The notes under the pieces are model-generated. The model was not told the origin of the DNA, did no database searches, and saw nothing but the letters and a program-made list of their open reading frames with translations. From Cucumibacter marinus DSM 18995 (GTDB lineage Bacteria; Pseudomonadota; Alphaproteobacteria; Rhizobiales; Devosiaceae): DNA of 64,000 nt. A program made the translations under genes and the position numbers. The stretch is taken from positions 55,043 to 119,042 of the forward strand of contig NZ_KE386977.1 of assembly GCF_000429865.1 (NCBI RefSeq). The letters run 5' to 3'. Positions 43,592 to 53,845 of the stretch are shown piece by piece; the first letter of the stretch is position 1, and each line of letters starts with the position of its first letter.

Positions 43592-44767
43592 ATGTCAGCG
43601 CTTTATGGCTCGTATGCCCGGTCCGAACTCGCTTTCGAGCGGGGCGAGGGCGTGCGACTGTTCACCGCTGACGGCTCGGACTATCTCGATTTCGCGGGCG
43701 GCATCGCCGTCACCGCGCTGGGCCACGCACATCCGCATCTCGTCGAACGGCTGAAGACACAGGGCGAAAAGCTCTGGCACGTCTCCAATATCTTCCAGAT
43801 CCCCCAGCAGGAGGAACTGGGAAGGCGCCTCGCCGAGGCGACTTTCGCCGACCGGGTGTTCTTCACAAATTCGGGTGCCGAGGCGATGGAATGCGCGATC
43901 AAGACCGCGCGCCGCTATTTCCACGACAAGGGCGAGCCCGGCCGCTACGAGGTCATCACCTTCAAGGGGGCCTTCCATGGCCGGACCCTCGGCACGATCG
44001 CGGCAGGCGGCAACCCGTCCTATCTCGAAGGCTTCGGTCCCGCGCTTCCCGGCTTCGTCCAGGTCGAGCCTGGCGATCTGGCCCTCGTCAAGAACGCAAT
44101 CAGCGACAAGACCTGCGCCATCCTGATCGAGCCCGTTCAGGGGGAGGGTGGGGTCACCGCATTCCCGGATGAATTCCTGCGGGGCCTGCGCAAGCTGTGC
44201 GACGAGAACGGGCTCTTGTTGATCCTTGACGAGATCCAGTGCGGCTATGGCCGTACGGGCAAGTTCTTCGCTCATGAATGGGCCGGTATCACTCCGGATC
44301 TGATGGCCGTTGCCAAGGGCATTGGCGGCGGCTTCCCGCTTGGTGCTTGCCTGGCGACCGAGGAAGTCGGCAAGGTCATGGTGCCCGGCACTCATGGCTC
44401 GACCTATGGCGGCAATCCGCTTGCCTGTTCGATCGGCAATGCGGTGCTCGACGTGGTGCTGGAACCCGGCTTCATTCCGCATGTCGAGGAAATGGGGAAA
44501 TATCTCGCATGGCAGCTGCAGCAGCTCATGCAGAAATATCCCGATCACATCACCGAAATTCGCGGACGCGGCCTGATCGCCGGCTTCCGCCTGAGCCCGG
44601 AAATCGCGACCCGGGACTTCGTCGCCCGCCTGCGTCAGCACCATCTGCTGACCGTGGCTGCCGGCGAAAACGTGGTGCGGCTCCTGCCGCCCCTGATCGT
44701 TGAGAAGGCCGATATCGACGAGGCGATCGAAAAGATCACCCAGGCCTTCGACGAACTCGACGCGTAA
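43592..44767 (+). CDS. argD: Acetylornithine aminotransferase
   Basis: A 391-residue PLP-dependent class III aminotransferase. It has the family sequence [33 protein letters not shown], the Asp of [18 protein letters not shown] and the PLP lysine in [14 protein letters not shown]. It makes N-acetylornithine in arginine biosynthesis and may also act in lysine synthesis. ATG 43592 is chosen because the homologous N-terminus ([19 protein letters not shown]) begins there; an upstream ATG adds 16 unrelated residues. argF follows in the same operon. Confidence 0.94.
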   Translation: MSALYGSYARSELAFERGEGVRLFTADGSDYLDFAGGIAVTALGHAHPHLVERLKTQGEKLWHVSNIFQIPQQEELGRRLAEATFADRVFFTNSGAEAMECAIKTARRYFHDKGEPGRYEVITFKGAFHGRTLGTIAAGGNPSYLEGFGPALPGFVQVEPGDLALVKNAISDKTCAILIEPVQGEGGVTAFPDEFLRGLRKLCDENGLLLILDEIQCGYGRTGKFFAHEWAGITPDLMAVAKGIGGGFPLGACLATEEVGKVMVPGTHGSTYGGNPLACSIGNAVLDVVLEPGFIPHVEEMGKYLAWQLQQLMQKYPDHITEIRGRGLIAGFRLSPEIATRDFVARLRQHHLLTVAAGENVVRLLPPLIVEKADIDEAIEKITQAFDELDA

Positions 44768-44811
44768 GGCAGCACCCTGCCCGAATGCCCTGACTGAAAG
44801 GACAGTCTGAG

Positions 44812-45738
44812 ATGACTGCGACCCCGAGACATTTTCTGACGCTCAGCGATTTCACCGCAGACGAGCTCCGCGCCCTGCTCGAGCTCTCCAAGCGCCTCAA
44901 ACAGGCCTATGCCGAGGGCGACCGCCCGCGCCCGCTCGCCGACAAGGTGCTGGCCATGATCTTCGAGCGCCAGTCGACCCGGACCCGTGTTTCTTTCGAT
45001 GTCGGTATGCGCCAGCTCGGCGGCCAGACCCTGATGCTGACCGGGCACGAGATGCAACTCGCCCGCGAAGAAACGATTGCCGACACCGCACGGGTGATGT
45101 CGCGCTATGTCGATGCGATCATGATCCGCATCCTCGAGCATGACGACCTGATGGAACTGGCCGGCGCCTCTTCGGTGCCCGTCATCAACGGCCTGACCCG
45201 CCGGGTGCACCCTTGCCAGGTGATGGCCGACATCCAGACTTTCGAAGAGCATCGCGGCCCGATCAACCAGGCCCGCGTCGCCTGGGTCGGCGACAGCAAC
45301 AATGTGCTCGCCTCCTGGGTCAAGGCGGCGCGTATCATGGGCATCAAGCTCTCGATCGCGCACCCTGAGGAATACGGACCGGACCAGTATCTCGCCGCGG
45401 AGATCGCCGAAGCCGGCGACCTGGTGGCGACGACCACGGATCCCCACGCGGCTGTCGAAGGCGCCGACCTGGTGCTGACCGACACCTGGGTGTCGATGGG
45501 CGACGAGGACGCGGACGAACGCCGCCAGATCCTCGCTCCCTATCAAGTGAACGCCCGTTTGCTTGAAAACGCCGCCAAAGATGCGATCTTTATGCATTGC
45601 CTGCCCGCTCACCGCGGCGACGAAGTGACCAATGAGGTCATGGACGGTCCCCGATCGGTGGTGTTCGACGAAGCGGAGAACAGGCTGCATGCCCAAAAAG
45701 CGATACTGTGCTGGGCACTAGGGGTTGAAGACATCTGA
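44812..45738 (+). CDS. argF: Ornithine carbamoyltransferase
   Basis: A 308-residue transcarbamylase with the carbamoyl-phosphate motif [11 protein letters not shown] (about residues 55-65), HPCQVMAD and the ornithine-side [12 protein letters not shown]. The length is standard for anabolic ArgF. It converts ornithine and carbamoyl phosphate to citrulline. It is preceded by GAAAGGACAG and its stop overlaps the hslO start (TGATG). Confidence 0.96.
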   Translation: MTATPRHFLTLSDFTADELRALLELSKRLKQAYAEGDRPRPLADKVLAMIFERQSTRTRVSFDVGMRQLGGQTLMLTGHEMQLAREETIADTARVMSRYVDAIMIRILEHDDLMELAGASSVPVINGLTRRVHPCQVMADIQTFEEHRGPINQARVAWVGDSNNVLASWVKAARIMGIKLSIAHPEEYGPDQYLAAEIAEAGDLVATTTDPHAAVEGADLVLTDTWVSMGDEDADERRQILAPYQVNARLLENAAKDAIFMHCLPAHRGDEVTNEVMDGPRSVVFDEAENRLHAQKAILCWALGVEDI

Positions 45739-46739
45739 TGACCGGACTGCTCGAGGCCGTGGGGCTCAACCGCCCCGAAAGCGGCGATGATATGCTTGTT
45801 CCTTTTTCCCTCGACCAGCTCGATGCGCGTGGCCGCATCGTGCGGCTCGGGGATTCGCTCGACGAGATCCTGTCCCGGCACGATTATCCGGTGCCGGTGG
45901 CAAGGCTGCTTGGTGAGGCGATGACCCTGACCGCCTTGATCGGCTCCTCGCTCAAATTCGAGGGGAAGTTCATTCTCCAGACCCAGACGGACGGGCCGGT
46001 CAGCCTGCTGGTGGCCGACTTCCAGGCGCCTGACGGCATGCGCGCCTATGCGCGGCACGATTCCGAGGCGCTGAAAAAGGCTGCCGAGGAAGGCCGCACT
46101 GCGCCGGCTGATCTGCTTGGAAAGGGCGCGCTGGTCATGACCATCGACCAGGGGCCGCATATGGATCGCTATCAGGGCGTGGTCGAACTCGACGGTTCCT
46201 CGCTCGAGGAAATCGCGCATCGCTATTTCGCCCAGTCCGAGCAGATCCCGACCCAGGTCCGCCTGGCAGTGGCCCAGCTCTCGACAAGGGGCGAAGACGG
46301 TCCGCGGTGGCGCTCGGGCGGCATTCTCCTGCAACACCTGCCGGAGGGCGAGACCGGCCGTTCGATGCCTGACCTGCCCGGCGACGGCGATTTCGACAAT
46401 GACGAGACTGCCGACAAGAGCTTTGTCGAGGCGGACAACTGGACAGAGGCGAAATCGCACCTGTCGACCGTCGACGACCTCGAACTGGTCGACCCCGAGA
46501 TCTCGCCCGAACGACTGTTGTTCCGGCTTTATCACGAAACCGGCGTGCGCGTGTTCGAACCGAACCCGCTCGAAGCCCGGTGCTCATGCTCGGCAGAGCG
46601 GGTCGAGACCATGCTGATGGGGTTCGACGCCGAACAGCGGGCCTCGATGGTGGTCGATGGCGAGATCGAGGTGACCTGCGATTTCTGCTCGACGGTCTAC
46701 AAGTTCAATCCGAACCAGTTCGGGTTCGAGGACGATTGA
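45738..46739 (+). CDS. hslO: Redox-regulated chaperone Hsp33
   Basis: A 333-residue Hsp33. The C-terminal zinc site shows CSC (about residues 284-286) and CDFC (about 317-320), the four cysteines that form disulfides under oxidative stress and switch the chaperone on. The N-terminal substrate-binding fold has VARLLGEAMTLTALIGSSLKF. An acidic insertion (about 212-236) follows the core. It overlaps argF by one base, an association common in alphaproteobacteria. Confidence 0.95.
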   Translation: MTGLLEAVGLNRPESGDDMLVPFSLDQLDARGRIVRLGDSLDEILSRHDYPVPVARLLGEAMTLTALIGSSLKFEGKFILQTQTDGPVSLLVADFQAPDGMRAYARHDSEALKKAAEEGRTAPADLLGKGALVMTIDQGPHMDRYQGVVELDGSSLEEIAHRYFAQSEQIPTQVRLAVAQLSTRGEDGPRWRSGGILLQHLPEGETGRSMPDLPGDGDFDNDETADKSFVEADNWTEAKSHLSTVDDLELVDPEISPERLLFRLYHETGVRVFEPNPLEARCSCSAERVETMLMGFDAEQRASMVVDGEIEVTCDFCSTVYKFNPNQFGFEDD

Positions 46740-46764
46740 GGCCTCGGGGAAGAAAAACAACAAG

Positions 46765-46795
46765 AAAGCCGGTAGCGATACCGGCTTTTTTGTTG
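46765..46795 (+). terminator. Rho-independent terminator after hslO
   Basis: AAAGCCGGTA and TACCGGCTTT pair perfectly over ten bases around a four-base loop, followed by TTTTGTTG, 25 bp after the hslO stop. Confidence 0.88.
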
Positions 46796-46901
46796 TCTGG
46801 CAGGCCATTGCCTCAAATCCGCCGGGGAACCTTTCCAAAGTTTCATTTGTGGCCGATTCCGGGCTCACTTAAACTGATGCGACCACTTGAAAGGACGCGA
46901 T

Positions 46902-48449
46902 TTGGACAAGACGCCGCAATCCGCAAGCGCGGGAGACGACTTTGCCCATGACCGCCATCACGCCGCATCGCGCCGGGCGAAGCCGCGCGCGAGCTTTTTC
47001 GCCGTGTCCGCTCGCCTGCTGGTTGCCGTTGCAATCCTCGCAGGGGCCTGGTTCGCCGCCAACCAGATGATCGCTTCGCGCCCGGAACCGGTCGAGCGGC
47101 GCGCTTTCGAGCGCAGCTTCACTGTGACGGCGGTGGATGCGCAACCCGTCACCGTACGCCCTTCGATCACCGCCTTTGGCGAAGTTCTGGCATCGCGCGC
47201 CGTGGATATTCGCGCCCAGGTCGGCGGGCAGATCCAGTCGGTGTCGCCGAACCTTCTGCCCGGTGGCGAGGTCGAGACCGGCGAGGAACTGGTGACCGTC
47301 GATCGCTTCGATTATGAAAGCACCCTCGCCGACGCGGAAGCCGGACTGGCACAAGCCAGGCTCGGGCTCGTTGAAAGCCGCGAGGCCTTGAGCCGCGAGC
47401 AGGTCAATCTCGAACTGGCGCAAACCCAGCTCGATGCGGCGGAGGCCGATCTGCAGCGCGCCGAGACCCTGCTTGAAGGGGGCTCGATCACCGAGCAGGC
47501 CCTTCAGGAATCCCGCCTTATCGTGGCCCAGCGCCGCCAGGCCGTGCGCCAGAGCCAGAGCGCGGTTGCGACACAGGAAACCGCGATCGAGCGCCAGCAA
47601 AGCGCCATCCGTACCGCCCAGCTTGTCGCTGAGCGTGCCCAGCGTTCCCTCGATAATACCACCATCACCGCACCTTTCGACGGCGTGGTCGTGTCAGCCA
47701 ATGCAGCGATGGGTGGGGCCGTCACCACCAACGAGGTGATCGGCCGGATCTATGACCGCGACGCGCTCGAAGTGCGGTTCACCCTCTCGGACGATGAATA
47801 TGGCCGGCTGACCCGCGACGGGCTGATCGGACGGACCATCGAGGCTCGTTGGGACATCGAACCCGACCCCGTGGTGCTGACCGGCGCCATCACCCGCACC
47901 GGCGCAGAGATCGATGCCGCGACCGGCGGCGTTACCGTGTTCGCCAGCCTTGAAGGCGAGGCCGATGCCGGGATCCGCCCGGGCACCTTCGTGGCGATCT
48001 CGGTCGAGGGACCGGCGCTCGAAGGCGTACTGCGCCTGCCCGAAATGGCGGTCTATGACAATGACCACGTCTTCATCATCGTCGATGGGGCCCTGCAATC
48101 CGTGCCGGCCACCGTCGTGGCCCGCGATGCCGGCCAGGTGCTGATCCGCGCCGATATCGAGCCGGGTACCCGCATTGCCACGACCCGGCTGGCCCAGGCC
48201 GGCGATGGCGTGAAGGTTCGCGTTGAAGGCGATGAACCACAATTCGGGCGTGAAGGCGGACCCGGCAGGCCGGGCGCTGAAGGTGGTGATGCGGGCGAGG
48301 GGTCCGAAGCCAGCGACGGCGGGAATGCGACGACCAACAGCACTGGCGACCGTGCCTCGCGCCGTCCGCAGAACAACAATGCCGGCTCGGTCAGGGGCGG
48401 CACGCGAGCCATGACCGGCTCCAGCGGCGGACCGGGGAGGCGCGGCTGA
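46902..48449 (+). CDS. RND efflux transporter periplasmic adaptor subunit
   Basis: A 515-residue membrane fusion protein with one N-terminal membrane anchor (about 35-56), a lipoyl-like domain split by a long coiled-coil hairpin (about 145-245, Ala/Gln/Glu-rich), and beta-barrel domains with ITAPFDGVVVSANA. The C-terminal ~70 residues are a low-complexity Gly/Ala/Arg tail of unknown role. Start is a TTG at 46902, placed six bases after AAAGGA; another TTG at 46887 is less well positioned. It joins the pump below to an outer-membrane channel encoded elsewhere. Confidence 0.9.
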   Translation: MDKTPQSASAGDDFAHDRHHAASRRAKPRASFFAVSARLLVAVAILAGAWFAANQMIASRPEPVERRAFERSFTVTAVDAQPVTVRPSITAFGEVLASRAVDIRAQVGGQIQSVSPNLLPGGEVETGEELVTVDRFDYESTLADAEAGLAQARLGLVESREALSREQVNLELAQTQLDAAEADLQRAETLLEGGSITEQALQESRLIVAQRRQAVRQSQSAVATQETAIERQQSAIRTAQLVAERAQRSLDNTTITAPFDGVVVSANAAMGGAVTTNEVIGRIYDRDALEVRFTLSDDEYGRLTRDGLIGRTIEARWDIEPDPVVLTGAITRTGAEIDAATGGVTVFASLEGEADAGIRPGTFVAISVEGPALEGVLRLPEMAVYDNDHVFIIVDGALQSVPATVVARDAGQVLIRADIEPGTRIATTRLAQAGDGVKVRVEGDEPQFGREGGPGRPGAEGGDAGEGSEASDGGNATTNSTGDRASRRPQNNNAGSVRGGTRAMTGSSGGPGRRG

Positions 48450-51400
48450 TGCGCCCCGCCATCGAGCGCAGCACCGGGCTGCTGGCGCGCTTCGTGCGCC
48501 ACCGCAATGCGGCCAACCTCCTGATGATCCTCATGATCCTGTTCGGCACCTGGGGGGTCGCGCAGCTCAACCGTCAGATTATGCCCACGGTCGAGACCCA
48601 GATGGTCAATATCTCGATCTCCTGGAGCGGGGCCAGCGCGTCGGATGTGACCGAGAATATCCTGCAACCGATCGAACCGGCGGTGCGCTTCCTCGACGGG
48701 GTAACGCGCATGAGTTCGCGTGCTTTTGAGGGCCGGGCGCAGATCCAGCTCTTCTTCCAGAGCAGCACCAACATGCAGGATGCGGTCGATCGCGTTCAGC
48801 AGGCGGTGGATGCGGTGCCCAACCTGCCCGAAAGCGCCGAGGATCCCTCGGTCCAGGAGCAGAAATTCTTCGATCCCGTGGCGTCCGTAGGCATTTCCGG
48901 TCCGTTCTCCGAGACGGTTCTGCGCCGTTATGCGCGCACCATCCGCGACGGCCTGCTCGACAAGGGCGTCGACCGGGTGGAAATGACAGGCTATCGCGAC
49001 CGCGAGATCTTGATCACCGCCGACGACGCGCGGCTGCGTCAGCTCGATCTGACGCTCAACGACATTTCGACCGCCATCAATGCCAATATCGCCGACCAGC
49101 CCTCGGGCTCGCTGCCGGGTGAATTCAACGCTCAGATCCGTGCCGTTGCCCGCGATGTGACGGCTCATGATCTTGCCGCGACCGAGATCCGCTCGGATGC
49201 CGCCGGCAACGCGCTGACGCTGGGTGATGTGGCCACCGTCGAAGACACCTATGCCGAAGGGCAGGGGGTCGGCTATCTGCGCGGTGAACCGGGAATACGC
49301 CTGCGGGTTTCCCGCTCCGCTGAAGACGACACCATCGAGGTCTATGAGACCATCAAGTCCTATGTCGAGGAGGTTCGGCCCACCCTGCCGGCCACCCTCA
49401 ATATCGTGGTCTTCGACGCGGCCGCCGAACTGGTCGACGACCGGCTCTGGCTGCTGATCTCCAACGGCGCACTGGGCCTCATACTGGTTCTGGTGATCCT
49501 GTTCGCCTTCCTCGACTTCCGCATCGCCTTCTGGGTGGCGGTCGGCATACCGGTCTCGATCCTGGCGACGCTGGGCATCATGTTCCTGACCGGGCAGACC
49601 CTCGACATGATCTCGATGTTCGCCCTGATGATGACGCTGGGGATCATTGTCGATGATGCCATTGTGGTGGGCGAACACACGGCGACCCGATACGCCATGG
49701 GCGACAGCCGGTCGGACGCTGCGATCAACGGCGCCGGACGCATGGCCGCGCCGGTCATCGCCGCCAGCCTGACCACCATGGCCGCCTTTGGCCCCTTGCT
49801 GATGATCGAAGGATTTGTCGGCGCTTTCATGAGTGCCATTCCGATGGTCGTCATGGCGGTCCTGGTGGCGAGCCTTGTCGAGTGTTTCCTCATCCTGCCC
49901 GGGCATCTGGCTCACACCCTGCCCAAGGAGCGCCGGCGGCCCTGGTGGTTCCGTCGCCATTTCGACCGCGGCTTTGCCTTTTTCCGGGACCGGATATTCG
50001 GCTGGTTCTCCGATCTCACCTATCGGTGGCGCTATGTGACCGTATCCGCCGCACTCGGCGTGGCGATGGTCGTGGGCGCCTTGTTGCCCTCGGGCATGAT
50101 CGGCTTTCAGTTCTTCCCCTCGGTCGAGGGCGAGGTGATCCGGTTGTCTGCGCAGTTCCAGCCGGGCATTCCTGAAGAGCGCATGGCCGGCATCATGACC
50201 GATTTTGAAGGTGTCGTGTCCGGCATCGAAAGCGATCTCGCCCCTGAAGGCGAGAAGCTGTTCGTCACCACCTATGCCAGCCTCGATGTGGCGGATTCCA
50301 ACGCCTGGCTCGAAGTTTATCTGACCCCCAGCGAAGAACGCAGCGTGCGCTCGGATGCGATCCGCGCTGCGATCGAAGAGGCCGTGCCCAACATTGCCGG
50401 GGTCGAGCGCATGAATGTGCGCGAGTTCCGTGGCGGCCCGCCGAGCCGCGCCATCGATATTGCTTTGTCGGGCGGTGATATCGCCACCCTCAAACAGGCC
50501 TCCGAGGACGTGCAGGAAGTGCTTGAGGGCTTTCCCGGCATCAACTCACTATCCGACACCTTGTCCTATGGCAGCCCCGAGATGACCATGACGCTCACCG
50601 ATCGGGGCGCGGCGCTGGGATTCGATCTCAACTCGCTTGGTACCCAGATCCGCGATGCCTTCGAAGGCCGCACCGTGCGCCGGGTCGCTGCCGGCGAAGA
50701 AGAAATCGCAATTCGCCTGCAGCGCGGATCGGAGGCTTCGGGCTCCGATGCCCTGCGCGGCCTTTGGGTGCGGGCGCCCTCGGGCGGCTTCGTGCCGATC
50801 TCCTCGGTCGTCAGCTTCGACGAGGAACAGACCTTCCGCCGCATCTTCCGAGAAGACGGCAAGACCACGATCAATGTGCAGGCCGATGTCGATGAAGGCG
50901 CCGCCGACACCGATGAATTGGTTGCCCAGCTCGACGCCAGCTACCTGCCCGAAATCGCGGGCCGCTACGGCATCACCTATTCCTTCGAGGGGACGCAGGC
51001 CGATCAGGAGGACGCCTTCGCCGATCTGCGGCTTGGCGCGTTCGTGGCGCTCGGGGTGATGTACATCATCATCGCCTGGATCTTCGCCTCTTACACCGCC
51101 CCGCTGGCGGTGATGCTGATCATTCCGTTCGGGGTCGTCGGGGCGATCTGGGGCCACTATGTCATGGGCTTCGATCTGACCTTTATCTCGGCCATGGGCC
51201 TGCTGGGCCTGTCCGGCATCCTGGTCAACGACTCGATCGTGCTCATTTCCCGGCTGCAGGACCGTCTGGCCGAGGGCGACAGTCTGCGTGAGGCGGCAAC
51301 CGGCGCCGCGCGGGACCGGCTTCGCGCCGTGCTTCTGACCTCCCTGACAACAATCGGCGGGCTGACCCCGATCCTGTTCGAGACCAGCCTGCAGGCGCAA

Positions 51401-51610
51401 TTGCTGATCCCCATGGCGATCACCATTGTCTTCGGGCTGGGTGTGGCAACCGCGCTGGTGCTGTTCATCGTGCCGGCCTTCATGGGCATCGGTGCCGATG
51501 TCGGTGCGCTGTTGCGCTGGATCTTCCTCACCCCTGGTGCGCCGAGCTTCCGCGAGCTCATTGCCGGCGCCCATCACGACCGGCCGCGCAGCCCCGAGGC
51601 AGCGGAATAG
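48449..51610 (+). CDS. RND efflux transporter permease subunit (AcrB superfamily)
   Basis: A 1053-residue RND permease with twelve membrane segments and two large periplasmic loops. TM4 contains DDAIVVGEHTATRY (proton-relay Asp pair) and the second half has GILVNDSIVLISR at the corresponding helix. Motif A-like GIPVSILATLG is present. The protein starts on the stop of the adaptor gene (TGATG). It belongs to the branch of RND pumps often paired with adaptors having long C-terminal tails. The substrate cannot be read from sequence. Confidence 0.93.
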   Translation: MRPAIERSTGLLARFVRHRNAANLLMILMILFGTWGVAQLNRQIMPTVETQMVNISISWSGASASDVTENILQPIEPAVRFLDGVTRMSSRAFEGRAQIQLFFQSSTNMQDAVDRVQQAVDAVPNLPESAEDPSVQEQKFFDPVASVGISGPFSETVLRRYARTIRDGLLDKGVDRVEMTGYRDREILITADDARLRQLDLTLNDISTAINANIADQPSGSLPGEFNAQIRAVARDVTAHDLAATEIRSDAAGNALTLGDVATVEDTYAEGQGVGYLRGEPGIRLRVSRSAEDDTIEVYETIKSYVEEVRPTLPATLNIVVFDAAAELVDDRLWLLISNGALGLILVLVILFAFLDFRIAFWVAVGIPVSILATLGIMFLTGQTLDMISMFALMMTLGIIVDDAIVVGEHTATRYAMGDSRSDAAINGAGRMAAPVIAASLTTMAAFGPLLMIEGFVGAFMSAIPMVVMAVLVASLVECFLILPGHLAHTLPKERRRPWWFRRHFDRGFAFFRDRIFGWFSDLTYRWRYVTVSAALGVAMVVGALLPSGMIGFQFFPSVEGEVIRLSAQFQPGIPEERMAGIMTDFEGVVSGIESDLAPEGEKLFVTTYASLDVADSNAWLEVYLTPSEERSVRSDAIRAAIEEAVPNIAGVERMNVREFRGGPPSRAIDIALSGGDIATLKQASEDVQEVLEGFPGINSLSDTLSYGSPEMTMTLTDRGAALGFDLNSLGTQIRDAFEGRTVRRVAAGEEEIAIRLQRGSEASGSDALRGLWVRAPSGGFVPISSVVSFDEEQTFRRIFREDGKTTINVQADVDEGAADTDELVAQLDASYLPEIAGRYGITYSFEGTQADQEDAFADLRLGAFVALGVMYIIIAWIFASYTAPLAVMLIIPFGVVGAIWGHYVMGFDLTFISAMGLLGLSGILVNDSIVLISRLQDRLAEGDSLREAATGAARDRLRAVLLTSLTTIGGLTPILFETSLQAQLLIPMAITIVFGLGVATALVLFIVPAFMGIGADVGALLRWIFLTPGAPSFRELIAGAHHDRPRSPEAAE

Positions 51611-51622
51611 TTCCGAGGTCTG

Positions 51623-53068
51623 TCAGGCCCGCCAGAAGCGCGGCATGAACACGACCAGCACCGTGAAGAGTTCGAGCCGCCCGAGCAGCATCCCGGCGGT
51701 CAGGATCCATTTCGCCGTATCATTGACGCTCTGGAAGGTGCCCGCCGGCCCGATCCGCTCGCCCAGCCCCGGCCCGACATTGGAGATCGAGGTGGCCGCA
51801 CCCGAAAGCGATTCCAGTGGATTGAGCCCGGTGAGGCTGAGCGCCAAAGCCAACAGGAAGAACGCAACGAAATAGACAAAGACGAAGCTCATCACCGAGG
51901 CGGCGACGCTGTCGGGCAAGACCCGGCCATTGTATCGCCTGACGAAGACCCCGGAGGGGAACAGGATCTGCCGCACATGCTGGCGCAGTTCGATATAGAG
52001 CACCTGCAACCGGAAGGTTTTGATGCCGCAGCTCGTCGACCCGGCGCAGCCGCCAAGAAAGGTCAGGACGAACATCAGCGCGATCGCGTGATGCCCCCAA
52101 TTGTCATAATCCTCGGTGGCGTAGCCGGTGCCGGTGATCACCGAAACGGAGTTGAACAGGGCCTGCCGGAAGGCCGGCTCTCCGGTGTGTTCGGTATTGG
52201 TGAGCTGGATATAGAACAGCACCAGCGTCGCCACCGCCACGATGCCAAGAAAGGCCCGAACCTGGCTGTCGCGGAAAAGCGGCATCAGCGAGCCCTGGGT
52301 GGCGCGGATATAGAGCAGGAAGGGCAGCGAACCCAAGATCATGAAGGTAACCCCGACATAATCGATCGGCCCTGAATCATAGTGCCCGATCGAGGCATCA
52401 TGGGTTGAATAGCCCCCGGTCGCCACAGTGGTCATCGCATGCACAACCGCATCGAACAAACCCATCCCGGCAGCCCAGTAGGCAGCGGCGCATACCCCGG
52501 TGAGCACCAGGTAGATCGCAGTCATCGTTCCGGCGATCTGGGCAGCGCGGGGCAGGATCTTTTCCGGCGTGTCGAAGGCCTCGGCCTTGAACATCTGCAT
52601 GCCGCCGATCTGCAACATCGGCAGGACGGCAATCGCCATGACGACGATCCCCAACCCTCCGAACCATTGCAGCAACCCGCGCCATAACAGGATCCCCGGT
52701 GGCGCCACATCAAGCCCCGTGATCACCGTCGAGCCGGTGGTGGTGAGCCCCGACATGGCCTCGAAATAGGCATCGGTGAAGGACAGGCTGAGTTCGGAAA
52801 AATACAGCGGCAGCGCGGCAAAGAAAGCGAGAACGATCCACAGCGTCGCGGTCAGAAGGAATGCCTGGCGCGCATTCATCGTCTGCTCACCGCCCGAAGA
52901 GGCGGTCCACACACCGGCACCGACAAAGGAGGTGATCAGCCCCGCGGACACGAACACCATCCAGTCCGGATGCCCGACCATGGCATCTGCGATCGCCGGC
53001 AGAAACATCGAGCAGCCGAGCGTGGCGGTCAACGCGCCGGTGATCATGAGGACAGGCCGGAGTTCCAT
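51623..53068 (-). CDS. trkH: Potassium uptake protein TrkH
   Basis: A 481-residue Trk/Ktr membrane subunit with about ten membrane segments. Pore-loop selectivity sequences are visible: SGLTTTGSTVI, MTTVATGGYST, VITGTGYAT and ATSISNVGPG, the four P-loop glycines that coordinate potassium. Also GGCAGSTSCGIKTFR, a conserved loop. It needs a TrkA-type regulator encoded elsewhere. It stands alone on the minus strand and converges on the RND gene. Confidence 0.94.
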   Translation of the reverse strand: MELRPVLMITGALTATLGCSMFLPAIADAMVGHPDWMVFVSAGLITSFVGAGVWTASSGGEQTMNARQAFLLTATLWIVLAFFAALPLYFSELSLSFTDAYFEAMSGLTTTGSTVITGLDVAPPGILLWRGLLQWFGGLGIVVMAIAVLPMLQIGGMQMFKAEAFDTPEKILPRAAQIAGTMTAIYLVLTGVCAAAYWAAGMGLFDAVVHAMTTVATGGYSTHDASIGHYDSGPIDYVGVTFMILGSLPFLLYIRATQGSLMPLFRDSQVRAFLGIVAVATLVLFYIQLTNTEHTGEPAFRQALFNSVSVITGTGYATEDYDNWGHHAIALMFVLTFLGGCAGSTSCGIKTFRLQVLYIELRQHVRQILFPSGVFVRRYNGRVLPDSVAASVMSFVFVYFVAFFLLALALSLTGLNPLESLSGAATSISNVGPGLGERIGPAGTFQSVNDTAKWILTAGMLLGRLELFTVLVVFMPRFWRA

Positions 53069-53209
53069 ATCCCAAGCCTATAGCCGGTTGGCGAAGCGCT
53101 GGCGAGACGCTTTGTTAGGGCTCGCACAACCGGTTGCGCTCGCGTATCCGTCACGAACAAATGACGCGCAGCGCCGTCTGGCTGTGCTAGTCAGATTGCG
53201 GGAGAAACC

Positions 53210-53845
53210 ATGTTCGACAAGCATTTACGCCCCTATATCGACCCGCCCCTGAACCGGGCCGGTGCTGCGCTGGCCAGGCTCGGCATCACCGCGGACGCCA
53301 TCACGGCGCTGGGCCTGCTCCTGGGCCTGGCGGCGGCCGTGAGCATCTCGGTGAGCTGGATGGCACTGGCGCTGGTGCTGATTCTACTGTCGCGCATCGC
53401 CGACGGGCTCGACGGGGCGGTGGCCCGCGCCACACGCAAGACCGACTTTGGTGGCTATTTCGATATCCTCGCCGATTTCCTGTTCTACGGCGCGGTGCCG
53501 CTGGGATTCATCCTTGCCGATCCGGCGCGCAACGGGGTGGCGGGAGGCTTTCTGCTGCTCTCGTTCTATGTGAACGGGGCGAGCTTTCTCGGCTATGCGG
53601 TGCTGGCCGAACGCCATGGGGAAGAGACCGAGGAGCGCGGATCGAAATCGCTCTATTTCACCGGTGGCCTGCTCGAGGGCACCGAGACCATCGCCTTCTT
53701 CGTGCTGTTGTGCCTGATGCCGGCCTACTTCCCGCTCCTGGCTATTTTGTTCGGCATCGGATGCTTCATCACCGCCGGCGCACGGCTGATGCTCGCGCGC
53801 CAGCGTTTCTCGGATACTGGACCCGAAAGCGGCCTAGACCGCTGA
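53210..53845 (+). CDS. CDP-alcohol phosphatidyltransferase family protein
   Basis: A 211-residue membrane protein with the full family motif: DG-xx-AR-x8-G-xxx-D-xxx-D in ADGLDGAVARATRKTDFGGYFDILADF (about residues 63-88). The Asp residues bind the metals for CMP displacement. Five or six membrane segments are predicted. The acceptor alcohol cannot be assigned; the protein is short like bacterial phosphatidylglycerophosphate-synthase relatives. Its last 12 bases overlap the end of the convergent metZ gene. Confidence 0.88.
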   Translation: MFDKHLRPYIDPPLNRAGAALARLGITADAITALGLLLGLAAAVSISVSWMALALVLILLSRIADGLDGAVARATRKTDFGGYFDILADFLFYGAVPLGFILADPARNGVAGGFLLLSFYVNGASFLGYAVLAERHGEETEERGSKSLYFTGGLLEGTETIAFFVLLCLMPAYFPLLAILFGIGCFITAGARLMLARQRFSDTGPESGLDR